Source: a virus | Length of the DNA: 23,373 nt | IMG/VR virus record: IMGVR_UViG_3300009609_000067 | Coordinates: 1 to 23,373 of that record | Direction: 5' to 3' (one strand) | Shown here: in pieces, positions 1 through 7,989 of the stretch | Position numbering within the stretch: position 1 is the first letter of the stretch | Layout: each line of letters opens with the position of its first letter | Notes under the pieces: generated by a model | What the model was told of the DNA's origin: nothing | The model's input: the letters and a program-made list of their open reading frames with translations, nothing else | Database searches by the model: none | Made by a program: the position numbers and the translations under genes

Positions 1-14
1 CCCTCACGCGAGTT

Positions 15-1649
15 ATGCCTAAGTCATTGATTCCACACCCCTTACACACGCCCACGAAACGTGAGCGGCGTGGGGGGTGGAACCGCAACGCACCCGTCAA
101 AGGCACGGCACAACAGAAGCCCGCCGCCGCACAGGATCCGATCGCGTTTATTAACCGGCTGACGCACACGAAAGGCAGCTTCGCGGGGCAACCCTTCAAC
201 TTGCGCCCCTGGCAAGTGCGGATTCTGAAGAAGCTGTTCAAGAAGCGGCGGGATGGGCTGCGGCAGTATCGAACGTGTTTACTCATGCTGCCGCGGAAGA
301 ATGGGAAGAGTGAGCTCGCTGCCGCGATTGCGTTGTATGGCTTACTGGCGGATGGGGAAGCCGGGGCCGAAGTCTACAGTGCCGCGGCGGATAAGGATCA
401 AGCGGGGATCGTGTTCGGGGTGGCCGCGCAGATGATCCGCAACGATCCCGTGCTCTCGCAAAGCTGCTACATCGTGGATTCGCAGAAGCGTATTGAGCAC
501 CAGTCGAGTGCGAGCTTCTATCGAGCGATCAGTGCGGAAGCCTACAGCAAGCATGGTTACAATTCCGCAATCGTGGTGTATGACGAACTCCATGCGGCGG
601 GCAGCGATCGACGGCTCTACGATGTGCTGTCCACGTCCATGGGTGGCCGCACGCAACCGTTATTCTTGGTGATCTCCACGGCGGGCTTTGATAAGCATTC
701 GATTCTGTGGGAGCTCTACACGCACGCGAAGAAGGTGCAGGAGAATCCCGCGCTCGATCCGTCCTTCCTGCCGATTCTGTATGAAGCCCCACCCGATGCC
801 GATTGGACATCGGAGAAAGTGTGGAAGAAAGCCAATCCCGCGTTAGGCGATTTCCGCAGTCTCGAAGATATCCAGATTGCGGCGAAGCGGGCGAAAGAGA
901 TCCCCGCGCAAGAAAACAATTTCCGCAGACTGTTTTTGAATCAGTGGACGGAGCAGGATACGCGGTGGTTATCACTGGCCGCATGGGATGCGTGTAAGAG
1001 CGAAATCGATTGGGAGACGTTTACGGGGAAGCGCTGTTATCTCGGGCTGGATTTGAGTCGCACCACCGACTTAACCGCGGTGGTAGCCGTGTTCCCCGAT
1101 GCGATGGGCCCGGGCTTCGCGGTGCTGCCGCACTTCTTCGTGCCCGCGGATCGGATCCCCGAGCGGGTGACACGCGATCGGGTGCCATATGACGAATGGG
1201 CGCGGCGGGGGAGTCTCACCGCGTGCCCGGGCCCTGCGGTGAATCAGCAGCAAGTGCGGCAGTATGTGAACGAACTGTGCGAACGGTTTGATGTGCGGAT
1301 GGTGGCGTATGACCCTTACAATGCCGTCGAATTGATCCGCCAGTTAGAGCAAGAAGATGCAGTGCCGTGCGTGAAGGTGCGCCAAGTGAAAGCGGCGTTA
1401 TCCTCTCCGTCAAAAGCTCTTGAGCACGCGGTGCTGACGGGCACCTTACGCCATGATGGACACCCCGTCTTACGGTGGAATGTCGGGAACGTGGCGATCG
1501 AGATTGATGCGGCGGGGAATATTCAGCCGAGCAAAGCGAAATCGACGGAGCGCATTGACGGGATCTCGGCGCTGGTGACGGCGCTGGATGCCATGGAGCG
1601 GAACGATCACACGCCCACACCAAGCTATTCACTCGAAGTCTGGGGGTAG
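15..1649 (+). CDS. terL: Terminase large subunit (HK97/Terminase_1 type)
   Basis: This is the ATP-driven DNA packaging motor and headful or cos nuclease, which docks on the portal. The 544-residue product has the ATPase domain first: a Walker A motif at residues 92-99 (LPRKNGKS) and a hydrophobic Walker B strand ending in D190-E191. The C-terminal nuclease domain shows the expected acidic residues, D346 in GLDLS, D433 in AYDPYN and D515 in RIDGIS. Length and motif order are normal for the family. The ATG has no clear ribosome site in the few bases available, and the frame stays open to the window edge, so an earlier start outside the window is possible. No small terminase subunit precedes it in this window; an HNH nuclease gene lies at the opposite window end, which would be just upstream if the map is circular. 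Confidence 0.95.
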   Translation: MPKSLIPHPLHTPTKRERRGGWNRNAPVKGTAQQKPAAAQDPIAFINRLTHTKGSFAGQPFNLRPWQVRILKKLFKKRRDGLRQYRTCLLMLPRKNGKSELAAAIALYGLLADGEAGAEVYSAAADKDQAGIVFGVAAQMIRNDPVLSQSCYIVDSQKRIEHQSSASFYRAISAEAYSKHGYNSAIVVYDELHAAGSDRRLYDVLSTSMGGRTQPLFLVISTAGFDKHSILWELYTHAKKVQENPALDPSFLPILYEAPPDADWTSEKVWKKANPALGDFRSLEDIQIAAKRAKEIPAQENNFRRLFLNQWTEQDTRWLSLAAWDACKSEIDWETFTGKRCYLGLDLSRTTDLTAVVAVFPDAMGPGFAVLPHFFVPADRIPERVTRDRVPYDEWARRGSLTACPGPAVNQQQVRQYVNELCERFDVRMVAYDPYNAVELIRQLEQEDAVPCVKVRQVKAALSSPSKALEHAVLTGTLRHDGHPVLRWNVGNVAIEIDAAGNIQPSKAKSTERIDGISALVTALDAMERNDHTPTPSYSLEVWG

Positions 1650-1651
1650 CC

Positions 1652-1837
1652 ATGCCACGCCGGAGAGGACGCCCACCCGTGGATCCCGCGGGCCGCTCGG
1701 TGACACTCTCGATCACCCTTACCCAGCAGGATTTCGATCGGTATTGCGTGCAGGCGGTGCGGGCGGCGGTGAGTGTGCCCGAGATTATCCGCCGCGAACT
1801 GGAGAATAAAAAATTGAATAATCGCCAATCGCCCTAA
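1652..1837 (+). CDS. Small ribbon-helix-helix-like DNA-binding protein
   Basis: This 61-residue basic protein starts two bases after the terminase stop, with a G-run (1642-1646) serving as a possible ribosome site. An arginine-rich N-terminus (MPRRRGRPP) is followed by one predicted beta strand (SVTLSITL) and two helices (residues about 24-54), the pattern of Arc/CopG/MetJ ribbon-helix-helix proteins. Such proteins dimerise and bind operator DNA through the strand. Its place between terminase and capsid genes is unusual for a regulator. It could regulate late genes, or take the DNA-recognition role of the missing small terminase subunit; that second idea is only a guess. The fold assignment rests on pattern, not on a database match. 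Confidence 0.6.
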   Translation: MPRRRGRPPVDPAGRSVTLSITLTQQDFDRYCVQAVRAAVSVPEIIRRELENKKLNNRQSP

Positions 1838-1857
1838 GCCCCCCGATACTCCATGCG

Positions 1858-3720
1858 GTGCTCACCCACGCGCATGCGGTGCTTCACGTCAAATCGGTAG
1901 ACACCGACACCCGCACGATCACGGGGATCGCCACCACGCCCACCCCCGATCGGCAGGGGCACGTCTTCGAGCCCTTAGGCGCCAGTTACACGAATCCGCT
2001 GCCCTTACTCCTACACCACGATACGAAGTTGCCCGTGGGGCGGGTGACGTTACAGCGGGCCACGGCCGCGGGGATCGCATTCACCGCGACACTGCCGCAC
2101 ATTACCGAGCCCGGGCCCTTGCAGAGTCGCGTGGATGAAGCGTGGCAGAGCATCAAAGCCGGGATCCTGATGGGTGTCTCGGTGGGCTTCCGCATTCTCG
2201 AAGCCGTGCCCGGGCGCAAGGGCAGTGAGACCTTCCACCTCACGCAAACCGAAATCTGTGAATTAAGCCTTGTGACGGTGCCCGCGAATATGGATTGCAC
2301 CATTCACACGGTGAAAAGTTTGGATGCCCCGTATATGGCCGCGCTTGGCCCGCGTAACCCGCTCCGCGATAGGGGCACGCCCACAAGGCACAAGACCATG
2401 ACATTGCAAGAGAAGATTTCCGACTTTCAAAACGCCCGAGCCGCGAAGGTGGCCCGCATGGCGGCGATCGTGGACACCGCGGGGCCTGATACAACACTGG
2501 AAGAGCCGCAGCGGGAGGAATACGACGGGCTCTCCCTCGACGTGAAGTCGATCGATGCGGATCTCGTGCGCTTTCACGAGCTCGAACGGGTGAATGTCAC
2601 CACGGCCACGCGGGTGGAGGGCAACGGCACGAAAGCCGCGGGCGATGTGCGCTCCCCGTATTCTGTCGTCAGCGTGAAAGACAACGCGCCGAAGGGGCAG
2701 GCGTGGATCCGCTCGGTGATGGTGCAAGTGCAGGCGAAGGGCGATTCGTTCCGAGCGATGGAGCTCGCGAAGCAATACCGCGATCCCAACGTAGACTTGC
2801 TCGTGAAAGCCGCGGTGGCTCCGGGCACCACGCTGGATCCCGCATGGGCGCAAGCGCTGGTGCAGATCAACGCGCTCACGGGCGAATTTATCGAGATGTC
2901 ACGCCCCGCCACGATACTGGGGAAGATCTCCGGGCTCACTAAGGTGCCGTTCAACACACAGGTGCCGATTCAGACAGGCGGTGGCACCTACAAGTGGGTT
3001 GGGCAGGCAAAAGCCAAGCCCGTGGGCAAGCTCACCTTCGGCACGGCCACGCTCGGCATGGCGAAAGCCGCGGGGATCATCGTGCTGACGGAAGAGCTCA
3101 TCAAAACATCCAATCCCAACGCGGAAGACATCGTGCGGCGGGATATGGTGGCGGGGATCGCGCAATTTCTCGACCAGCAATTCACCGATCCCACCGTGGC
3201 GGAAGTGGCGCAAACTTCTCCCGCATCGATCACCAACGGGGCCACGACGGCGGCTTCCGTGGACACGCCCAAAGGGGATCTCGGGCTCATCATCGGGCAC
3301 TTCACCGCGCAGAATGTGACGTTGAATCAGCTCACGATCATCATGTCGCAGACCAATGCGTATGCCATGGGGCTCGCGACAAATGCTCTTGGGGTGCCGA
3401 TGTATCCGGGTGTGGGGGTGAATGGCGGGAGCACCAACGGGCTCACGATCATTGCGTCCAACGTCGTGGGCACCAACGTGATCGCCTTGGCCCCTGAATA
3501 CATTCTCTACGCGGATGACGGCGGAGTCGCGATCGATGTGAGCCGGGAAGCCACGCTCCAAATGAACGATACGCCCACGAGCCCCACCGATGCCACGGTG
3601 GTCTGGACGAATATGTTTCAGGACAACTTGGTGGCGCTCAGAGCGGAGCGGTTCATCAACTGGAAGCGGGCCGCGGCCAATGCGGTCTACTACCTCACGG
3701 GTGCGGTGTATCCCATCTAA
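1858..3720 (+). CDS. Fused HK97-type prohead protease and major capsid protein
   Basis: One 620-residue frame carries two proteins usually encoded separately. Residues 1 to about 155 are an S78-type prohead protease: a GIATTPTPDRQG strand, a candidate catalytic histidine in LLHHD (H53/H54), SVGFR at 108-112, and the candidate serine S137 in ELSLVTVPAN. After a linker rich in R, P and G (about 156-180), residues 181-245 form a helical, probably coiled-coil scaffold (delta) segment, followed by the HK97-fold coat domain to the C-terminus. The start is a GTG with no clear ribosome site; no better upstream start exists in frame. M181 (ATG at 2398) could start a free 440-residue capsid protein. 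Known phages with this fusion release the capsid by self-cleavage. Here the fusion precedes the portal gene, the reverse of the common order. Confidence 0.9.
   Translation: MLTHAHAVLHVKSVDTDTRTITGIATTPTPDRQGHVFEPLGASYTNPLPLLLHHDTKLPVGRVTLQRATAAGIAFTATLPHITEPGPLQSRVDEAWQSIKAGILMGVSVGFRILEAVPGRKGSETFHLTQTEICELSLVTVPANMDCTIHTVKSLDAPYMAALGPRNPLRDRGTPTRHKTMTLQEKISDFQNARAAKVARMAAIVDTAGPDTTLEEPQREEYDGLSLDVKSIDADLVRFHELERVNVTTATRVEGNGTKAAGDVRSPYSVVSVKDNAPKGQAWIRSVMVQVQAKGDSFRAMELAKQYRDPNVDLLVKAAVAPGTTLDPAWAQALVQINALTGEFIEMSRPATILGKISGLTKVPFNTQVPIQTGGGTYKWVGQAKAKPVGKLTFGTATLGMAKAAGIIVLTEELIKTSNPNAEDIVRRDMVAGIAQFLDQQFTDPTVAEVAQTSPASITNGATTAASVDTPKGDLGLIIGHFTAQNVTLNQLTIIMSQTNAYAMGLATNALGVPMYPGVGVNGGSTNGLTIIASNVVGTNVIALAPEYILYADDGGVAIDVSREATLQMNDTPTSPTDATVVWTNMFQDNLVALRAERFINWKRAAANAVYYLTGAVYPI
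2385..2400 (+). promoter_or_regulatory. Possible internal translation start of the capsid protein
   Basis: An AAGG stretch lies about ten bases before an in-frame ATG at 2398, exactly where the protease and linker end and the capsid delta domain begins. Ribosomes starting here would make a 440-residue capsid precursor without protease. The match to a Shine-Dalgarno site is short and the spacing is slightly long, so this is a suggestion only. Confidence 0.35.
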
Positions 3721-3725
3721 CGCCC

Positions 3726-5111
3726 ATGCTGTTACGGGTGGGCCGTTACGAGCTCAGTCTAAAAGCCTTCCGGGCCCCGCTCACCCGAGCGGGATCCGGG
3801 GGGTGGTTCCCGATCGTGCGGGAGCCCTTCACGGGCGCGTGGCAGCAGAATCAGGAGGTCCCGGGCACCACCGCGCTCAGTAATCCCACGGTGTTCGCGT
3901 GCGTCACCCTGATCGCGGCGGATGTGGCCAAGCTGCATTTGCGGCTGGTGGAAATCGACGACGAAGGGATCTGGACGGAAACCAGTAACCCCGCGTATTC
4001 GCCAGTCCTACGGAAGCCGAATCGCTATCAGACGGTCGTGAAATTTATCGAGCAGTGGATCACGTCCAAGCTCGTGCATGGCAACACCTACGTCTTGAAG
4101 GAACGCGATCAGCGGGGCGTGGTGAAAGCCCTGTATGTGCTGGATCCCACCCGCGTGGTGCCGCTCGTCACGCAAGACGGCGCGGTGTATTACGAGCTCC
4201 GCCGCGATGATCTCTCGGGCATCGGGGGTGTGTCAGGACAGGTCACGGTGCCCGCAAGCGAAATCATTCACGACATCATGATCCCGCTGTTCCATCCGCT
4301 GATGGGCGTGTCTCCGCTGTATGCGTGCGGGGCCACGGCGCTGCATGGGCTGACGATGCAGTCACAAAGCACGAAATTCTTCGCACAGGGGGCCCGCCCC
4401 AGCGGGATCCTGACGGCACCCGGAGAAATCCCACGTGACAAAGCGATCGAATTGAAAGAGCGCTGGAATACCGAATTCAGTGGCGAGAATGCGGGCAAGG
4501 TGGCGGTGCTCGGCAACGATCTGAAATACGAAGCGCTGATGTCCAATGCCGTCGATTCCGAACTGATCAAACAGTTGGATTGGACGGCAGAAACGATCTG
4601 TAGCTGCTACCACGTGCCCCCGTTCAAGGTGGGCGTGGGCGATGCCCCGCCCTATAACAACGTGGAGCCGATGAACCAGCAGTATTACAGCGATTGCATT
4701 CAAAGCCTGCTGGTGTCCTTCGAAACGGTGCTGGATGAAGGGCTGGGGCTGGAGGGCACACCCTACGGCACGGAATTCGATGTGGATGATCTGATCTGGC
4801 TGGACACCGTCACCCGCACGAAGGCGGCCGCGGATGCGATCGGCTCGGGCGCCATGGCCCCGAACGAAGCCCGCAAGAAATGGTTTGGCTTGGGCTCGGT
4901 GCCCGGGGGCGATTCCCCGATGGCACAGCAGCAGTATTACAGCTTGGCCGCGCTCGCCCAGCGGGATCGCGATCAGCCCTTCTCGAAGCCCGCGCCAGCA
5001 CCCCCAGCCCTGCCGCCAGCACCCGAAGCGGATGCGGATGACGGGGAGAAAGCCTTCACGGCGTTTAGTCTCGCCCTCTTGCGGAAGGATTGGAGCGCGG
5101 ATGCCCTTTGA
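3726..5111 (+). CDS. Portal protein (HK97 family)
   Basis: The portal forms the twelve-fold ring at one capsid vertex through which DNA enters and leaves, and it binds terminase and the connector proteins. The 461-residue length is normal for the HK97-type family. Recognisable family features are the N-terminal NPTVFACVTLIAADVAKL helix (about residues 53-70), the wing segment with VHGNTYVLKERD, the MGVSPLYACG region near 193, FFAQGARPSGIL near 217, and a C-terminal stem region followed by an alanine/proline-rich tail. The ATG is five bases after the capsid stop, with no clear ribosome site. The last 11 bases overlap the next gene. Confidence 0.92.
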   Translation: MLLRVGRYELSLKAFRAPLTRAGSGGWFPIVREPFTGAWQQNQEVPGTTALSNPTVFACVTLIAADVAKLHLRLVEIDDEGIWTETSNPAYSPVLRKPNRYQTVVKFIEQWITSKLVHGNTYVLKERDQRGVVKALYVLDPTRVVPLVTQDGAVYYELRRDDLSGIGGVSGQVTVPASEIIHDIMIPLFHPLMGVSPLYACGATALHGLTMQSQSTKFFAQGARPSGILTAPGEIPRDKAIELKERWNTEFSGENAGKVAVLGNDLKYEALMSNAVDSELIKQLDWTAETICSCYHVPPFKVGVGDAPPYNNVEPMNQQYYSDCIQSLLVSFETVLDEGLGLEGTPYGTEFDVDDLIWLDTVTRTKAAADAIGSGAMAPNEARKKWFGLGSVPGGDSPMAQQQYYSLAALAQRDRDQPFSKPAPAPPALPPAPEADADDGEKAFTAFSLALLRKDWSADAL

Positions 5112-5595
5112 TGCGCCCGCCCTCGCTGACGTGGTGGAGACGGTGATCAAGACGGCGCTGGCCCCCGTGGTGGCCCGCGTGAAGGCACTGGAGCACACGG
5201 GCATGGATGCGGACGCCGTGGTGGAATTGATCGCCACACTGCGGGAACGGATCGCCCGCCTTGAAGCGGTGCCCACGCAGCCCGGGCCGCAAGGGCCCCC
5301 GGGGCTCGATGGCTTGGGCTTCGATGCTTACACGGTGGACTATGACGGGGAGCGCACCTTCACGCACAAGTGGAGCTCCGGCGAGTGCTCGAAAGAGATC
5401 ACCTTCCGCACCCCGATCGCGATTTACCGTGGCGTGTATCTCGACGGCAAAGTGTATGAACGCGGGGATCTCGTGACGCTCCGCGGTTCCGTCTATCACT
5501 GCGATGTGGACACCACGAGCCGTCCGGGTGATGGGAAGGATTGGACGCTGGCGGTGAAAAGCGGGAAGGACAGCAAAGCCCCATGGCCGCGGTGA
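5101..5595 (+). CDS. Head-associated protein with a short collagen stretch and a carbohydrate-binding-like domain
   Basis: The 164-residue product starts at an ATG inside the end of the portal gene, five bases behind GGAG (5092-5095). Residues 1-60 are helical with a heptad-like pattern (LRERIARLEA), suggesting a trimeric coiled coil. Residues about 60-70 are a short Gly-X-Y run (GPQGPPGLDG). The C-terminal part contains GVYLDGKVYERGDLVTLRG and YHCDVDTTSRPGDGKDW, a pattern typical of small carbohydrate-binding modules (CBM5/12-like) on phage surface proteins. Between portal and connector genes, it is probably a capsid fibre or decoration protein binding glycans outside the particle. Role and fold are inferred from motifs. 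An upstream in-frame extension through the portal gene is open but is not considered coding. Confidence 0.65.
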   Translation: MPFDAPALADVVETVIKTALAPVVARVKALEHTGMDADAVVELIATLRERIARLEAVPTQPGPQGPPGLDGLGFDAYTVDYDGERTFTHKWSSGECSKEITFRTPIAIYRGVYLDGKVYERGDLVTLRGSVYHCDVDTTSRPGDGKDWTLAVKSGKDSKAPWPR

Positions 5596-5888
5596 TTACC
5601 CTCGCAGAAGCGAAACGGCAATTGAAGATCCGCGATACGGATCACGATCTCGAAGTGCAAGCCGCGCTCACGGATGCGGATGCGGTGATCCGGGCGTATC
5701 TGAACGACATGAACGACGAAGCGTGGACAGACACCACCGCGCCCGCCCCCGTGAAGCGGGCCACGCTGTTGCTGACCTCGCAGTTGTATGACAACCCGGG
5801 CGATGCGGGCATGGCGGAATACGAAGAGACATGGAGCGCGATTCGCAGCGTGTTGGCATCCTGGGGCCGCACCCCTACGCTGGCGTAA
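5583..5888 (+). CDS. Head-tail connector protein (gp6-like, Phage_connect_1)
   Basis: The 101-residue product has the family's typical opening, a VITLAEAKRQLKI segment followed by DHDLEVQAALTDADAVIRAYL, then a second helical half with KRATLLLTSQLYDNPG. Proteins of this type form a ring under the portal and begin the neck. It starts at the ATG inside the end of the preceding gene (13-base overlap), with AAGGA about 12 bases upstream. Its stop shares a base with the next start (TAATG), so translation is probably coupled. The assignment rests on family pattern and position directly after head genes. Confidence 0.8.
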   Translation: MAAVITLAEAKRQLKIRDTDHDLEVQAALTDADAVIRAYLNDMNDEAWTDTTAPAPVKRATLLLTSQLYDNPGDAGMAEYEETWSAIRSVLASWGRTPTLA

Positions 5889-6220
5889 TGGCGATCGGAT
5901 CGTATCGGCACGTCGTGACGGTGCAGGATCCCACGGCGCTGATGCCTGATGGCGAAGGCGGGTGGACGGAAGGGTGGGCGGATCTCGATCCGGCGAAGTG
6001 GGATGTGAGCATCATTCGGGCCACAGCTCGGGATCTCGAACGGGTGGGGGCGGGCACGATATTAACGACGGCCACGCACGTGATCGAGGGCCGCTATCGC
6101 GAGGATGTGAGTCTCACCACCCGCCTGCTGTTTGAAGGGCGGGTCTTCGCGATCACGGGGATCGATAACGTGGAAGAGCGAGACATCACGCTGCGGTTAA
6201 TCGCTGAGGAGCAAATCTAA
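5888..6220 (+). CDS. Head closure / head-tail joining protein
   Basis: The 110-residue product resembles SPP1 gp16-like head-tail joining proteins (Phage_H_T_join). It opens with GSYRHVVTVQDP, followed by a G/W-rich loop (GEGGWTEGWADL), the AKWDVSIIRATARDLERVG segment, and a C-terminal strand pair with LFEGRVFAITGIDN and RDITLRLIAEE. Such small beta-barrel proteins close the portal channel after packaging. The chosen ATG overlaps the previous stop; a 19-codon longer reading within the previous gene is open but less likely. Confidence 0.8.
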   Translation: MAIGSYRHVVTVQDPTALMPDGEGGWTEGWADLDPAKWDVSIIRATARDLERVGAGTILTTATHVIEGRYREDVSLTTRLLFEGRVFAITGIDNVEERDITLRLIAEEQI

Positions 6221-6609
6221 TGGCCAATAACCGCATGACGATCGAAGGCTTGGACGAATTCACGCAACTGCCGCGGCACTTGCGGGAACTGTCGGATCCG
6301 ATCGTGCGCTCGCATGCGGAACGGGCTTACAACGATGTGCGGAGCTCCTACAAGGTGATCACGGGCACGCTGCGGGATGGCGTGGTGATGAATGCCCTGG
6401 CCACGGGCGATCCCTACACCACCGCGTATGTGGTGGCGTCCACCGCGGTCTATGCCCCCGCGTATGAATTCGGCAGGCAGACGGACAAAGCCCGCCGTGG
6501 GCGTCCCACGTTTCTGCCGATTACGCAGCGGGAACAGTCCGCGAAATCTCGGGCCGTGGCCGCGATGCTGCGGGAACAGGGCTTCGTGGTGACGGGTGAG
6601 GATGCCTAG
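6220..6609 (+). CDS. Neck / tail-completion protein, HK97 gp10-like
   Basis: The 129-residue product begins with a strand and helix (MTIEGLDEFTQLPRHLRELS), followed by a long helix and a beta section containing AYEFGRQTDKARRGRPTFLP. Family members carry this YxxEFG...RPxxxP pattern near the C-terminus. HK97 gp10-like proteins sit at the head-tail junction or help complete the tail. It starts in a TAATG overlap with the preceding gene, and its TAG stop overlaps the GTG of the next gene, consistent with one coupled operon. Confidence 0.8.
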   Translation: MANNRMTIEGLDEFTQLPRHLRELSDPIVRSHAERAYNDVRSSYKVITGTLRDGVVMNALATGDPYTTAYVVASTAVYAPAYEFGRQTDKARRGRPTFLPITQREQSAKSRAVAAMLREQGFVVTGEDA

Positions 6610-7046
6610 TGCATGCGGATCTGAGCGCGATCGATGCGGCGATCTATAACGCGCTCGCGAGTGATTCCGCGCTCCGGGCCCTCATGCCCGATGGCGTGTT
6701 TTGGGATATCGCCCCGGGGGCCGATCACTTCGTGCTGATCGCCCGCAGTGACGGCGAGCACATGAATGCCCTGGCGGGTGAGGATGGGTGGGATCGCGTC
6801 ACGTATACGGTGCAAGCCGTCGATCGCGATGCCAGCGTGGTGGACGTGAATGATGCGGCATTTCGGATCCACGAGCTCTTGCACTATGGCTTGCAGGATG
6901 TGACGGCGGGCAATTACACGGTGATGCATATCGAGCGGGTGTTACCGATTCGCTACATGGAAGTCGATCCGCAGAATACCGCTGCACGGTGGCAGCACCA
7001 CGGTGGCCAGTATCAAGTGATGGTGTGCCCGTCTACGCGGGCCTAA
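6609..7046 (+). CDS. Tail terminator / tail completion protein (DUF3168-like)
   Basis: The 145-residue product begins at GTG in a TAGTG overlap. It has the layout of tail terminator proteins: an N-terminal helix (AIDAAIYNALASDSALRALM), a strand with GVFWDIAPGADHFVLIAR, a central ysis of beta strands (TYTVQAVDR), a helix with DAAFRIHELLH, and a final strand carrying GGQYQVMV. These proteins cap the upper end of the tail tube and join it to the head. The role follows from position just before the major tail protein and the overall pattern; no catalytic residues are expected. Confidence 0.72.
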   Translation: MHADLSAIDAAIYNALASDSALRALMPDGVFWDIAPGADHFVLIARSDGEHMNALAGEDGWDRVTYTVQAVDRDASVVDVNDAAFRIHELLHYGLQDVTAGNYTVMHIERVLPIRYMEVDPQNTAARWQHHGGQYQVMVCPSTRA

Positions 7047-7056
7047 GGGGGAGCGC

Positions 7057-7668
7057 ATGGCAGCGACATTACGACGGCACGGATCGAAGGGCGATGTGCT
7101 GATGGATCCCACGGGCGGATCCTCGGCGGTGCACGTGGCGAGTTTGAACGGCTGGACGGCGGATTTCAGCAGAGAGGCGGTAGACGTTACCGCATTCCTA
7201 GACACCACGAAGGTATTCCTACAGGGCACCATGACGGCGCAAGGGACCGTCAAGGGCTGGTGGGAAGCGATCGGGAGCAAGATTCTGTTTGATGCCGCCT
7301 TCGGGGATGTCGCGGTGTTCCTGAAGTTAGTGCCCTCGACGTTAGACACGGGCGTGGCGTTTTCCGGGCCTGCGAATCTCTCCATGTCCATTGAAGTGGC
7401 TGTGGATGGTGCGGTGACGGTGAACGGCACGTGGTCAGGGGCGGGCCCCTGGAGTCTCGGCACGGGCATCGTGGCCACGGGGGCCACGGCAGGCACCCCG
7501 GGCACGTTCACGCCCGCGGGGGCGGATACGCCCGCGAATCTCGCCGCGATGACGGGCAAGACGGCGAATCCCGCCACAGCGTGGACGACGGGCCAGCATG
7601 TGGTGCTCGGGGATGCCAGCAAAGCCTATTGGAATGCCACCGCGTGGGTGGCGGGGCAAGCCGCATAA
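7057..7668 (+). CDS. Major tail (tube) protein
   Basis: The 203-residue product follows a strong ribosome site (AGGGGGAG, four bases before ATG), which fits a protein needed in many copies. It is rich in G, A, T and V and contains the strand patterns of siphovirus tube proteins, including VTAFLDTTKVFLQGTMTAQG and LSMSIEVAVDGAVTVNGTW. The last 60 residues (TPANLAAMTGKTANPATAW onward) form a separate alanine/threonine-rich domain of the kind displayed on tail-tube surfaces, with a WTTGQHVVLGD...YWNATAW motif seen in sugar-binding-like modules. It lies between the tail terminator and chaperone genes, as expected. Confidence 0.85.
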   Translation: MAATLRRHGSKGDVLMDPTGGSSAVHVASLNGWTADFSREAVDVTAFLDTTKVFLQGTMTAQGTVKGWWEAIGSKILFDAAFGDVAVFLKLVPSTLDTGVAFSGPANLSMSIEVAVDGAVTVNGTWSGAGPWSLGTGIVATGATAGTPGTFTPAGADTPANLAAMTGKTANPATAWTTGQHVVLGDASKAYWNATAWVAGQAA

Positions 7669-7671
7669 CCG

Positions 7672-7989
7672 ATGCTGCGGGGCACCGTGGCCGCGGTGAA
7701 ATGGCATTACTACACCGCCGCGGCAGTCAACGGCTACACCGTCACCCGCACCGCGGGCGTGATCACGCTGGTGGCCACAGTGGTGATGCGGGATCCGTTC
7801 AAGCTGTCCATGCGCCCGCTGATCTTTGAAGCCCCGCATAAGGCGGGCTCGTGGAAGTGGCCGATCGTCACTTACACCCTTGCGGAGAACGGGCGACTCA
7901 CCGCCACGCTGGGGCCGGAAATTCTCGATAAGGTGGAACTGGGGCCACCGAAAGATCTATGTCTCGATTTCTCAAACCCGAAATCGTAA
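7672..7989 (+). CDS. Small conserved tail-region protein of unknown function
   Basis: The 105-residue product starts three bases after the tube-protein stop, and its last 31 bases overlap the chaperone gene. It contains YYTAAAVNGYTVTRTAG, a central basic segment (MRPLIFEAPHKAGSWKWPI) and LTATLGP near the C-terminus. I recognise this layout from small proteins next to tail tube genes in other siphoviruses, but no function is known to me. No signal peptide or membrane segment is visible. It is probably structural or an assembly factor. Confidence 0.65.
   Translation: MLRGTVAAVKWHYYTAAAVNGYTVTRTAGVITLVATVVMRDPFKLSMRPLIFEAPHKAGSWKWPIVTYTLAENGRLTATLGPEILDKVELGPPKDLCLDFSNPKS

Noticed and set aside
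2899-3561. Minus-strand 220-codon frame opposite the capsid domain
   Set aside because: Histidine/arginine-rich shadow of the capsid gene without family features.
4362-5276. Minus-strand open frame of 304 codons across portal and the decoration gene
   Set aside because: It spans two well-supported plus-strand genes with no ribosome site and a skewed R/G/H composition typical of a shadow frame.
4834-5595. 253-codon version of the decoration protein
   Set aside because: The first 89 codons lie out of frame inside the portal gene and look arginine-rich and unstructured. ATG 5101 has a good ribosome site.
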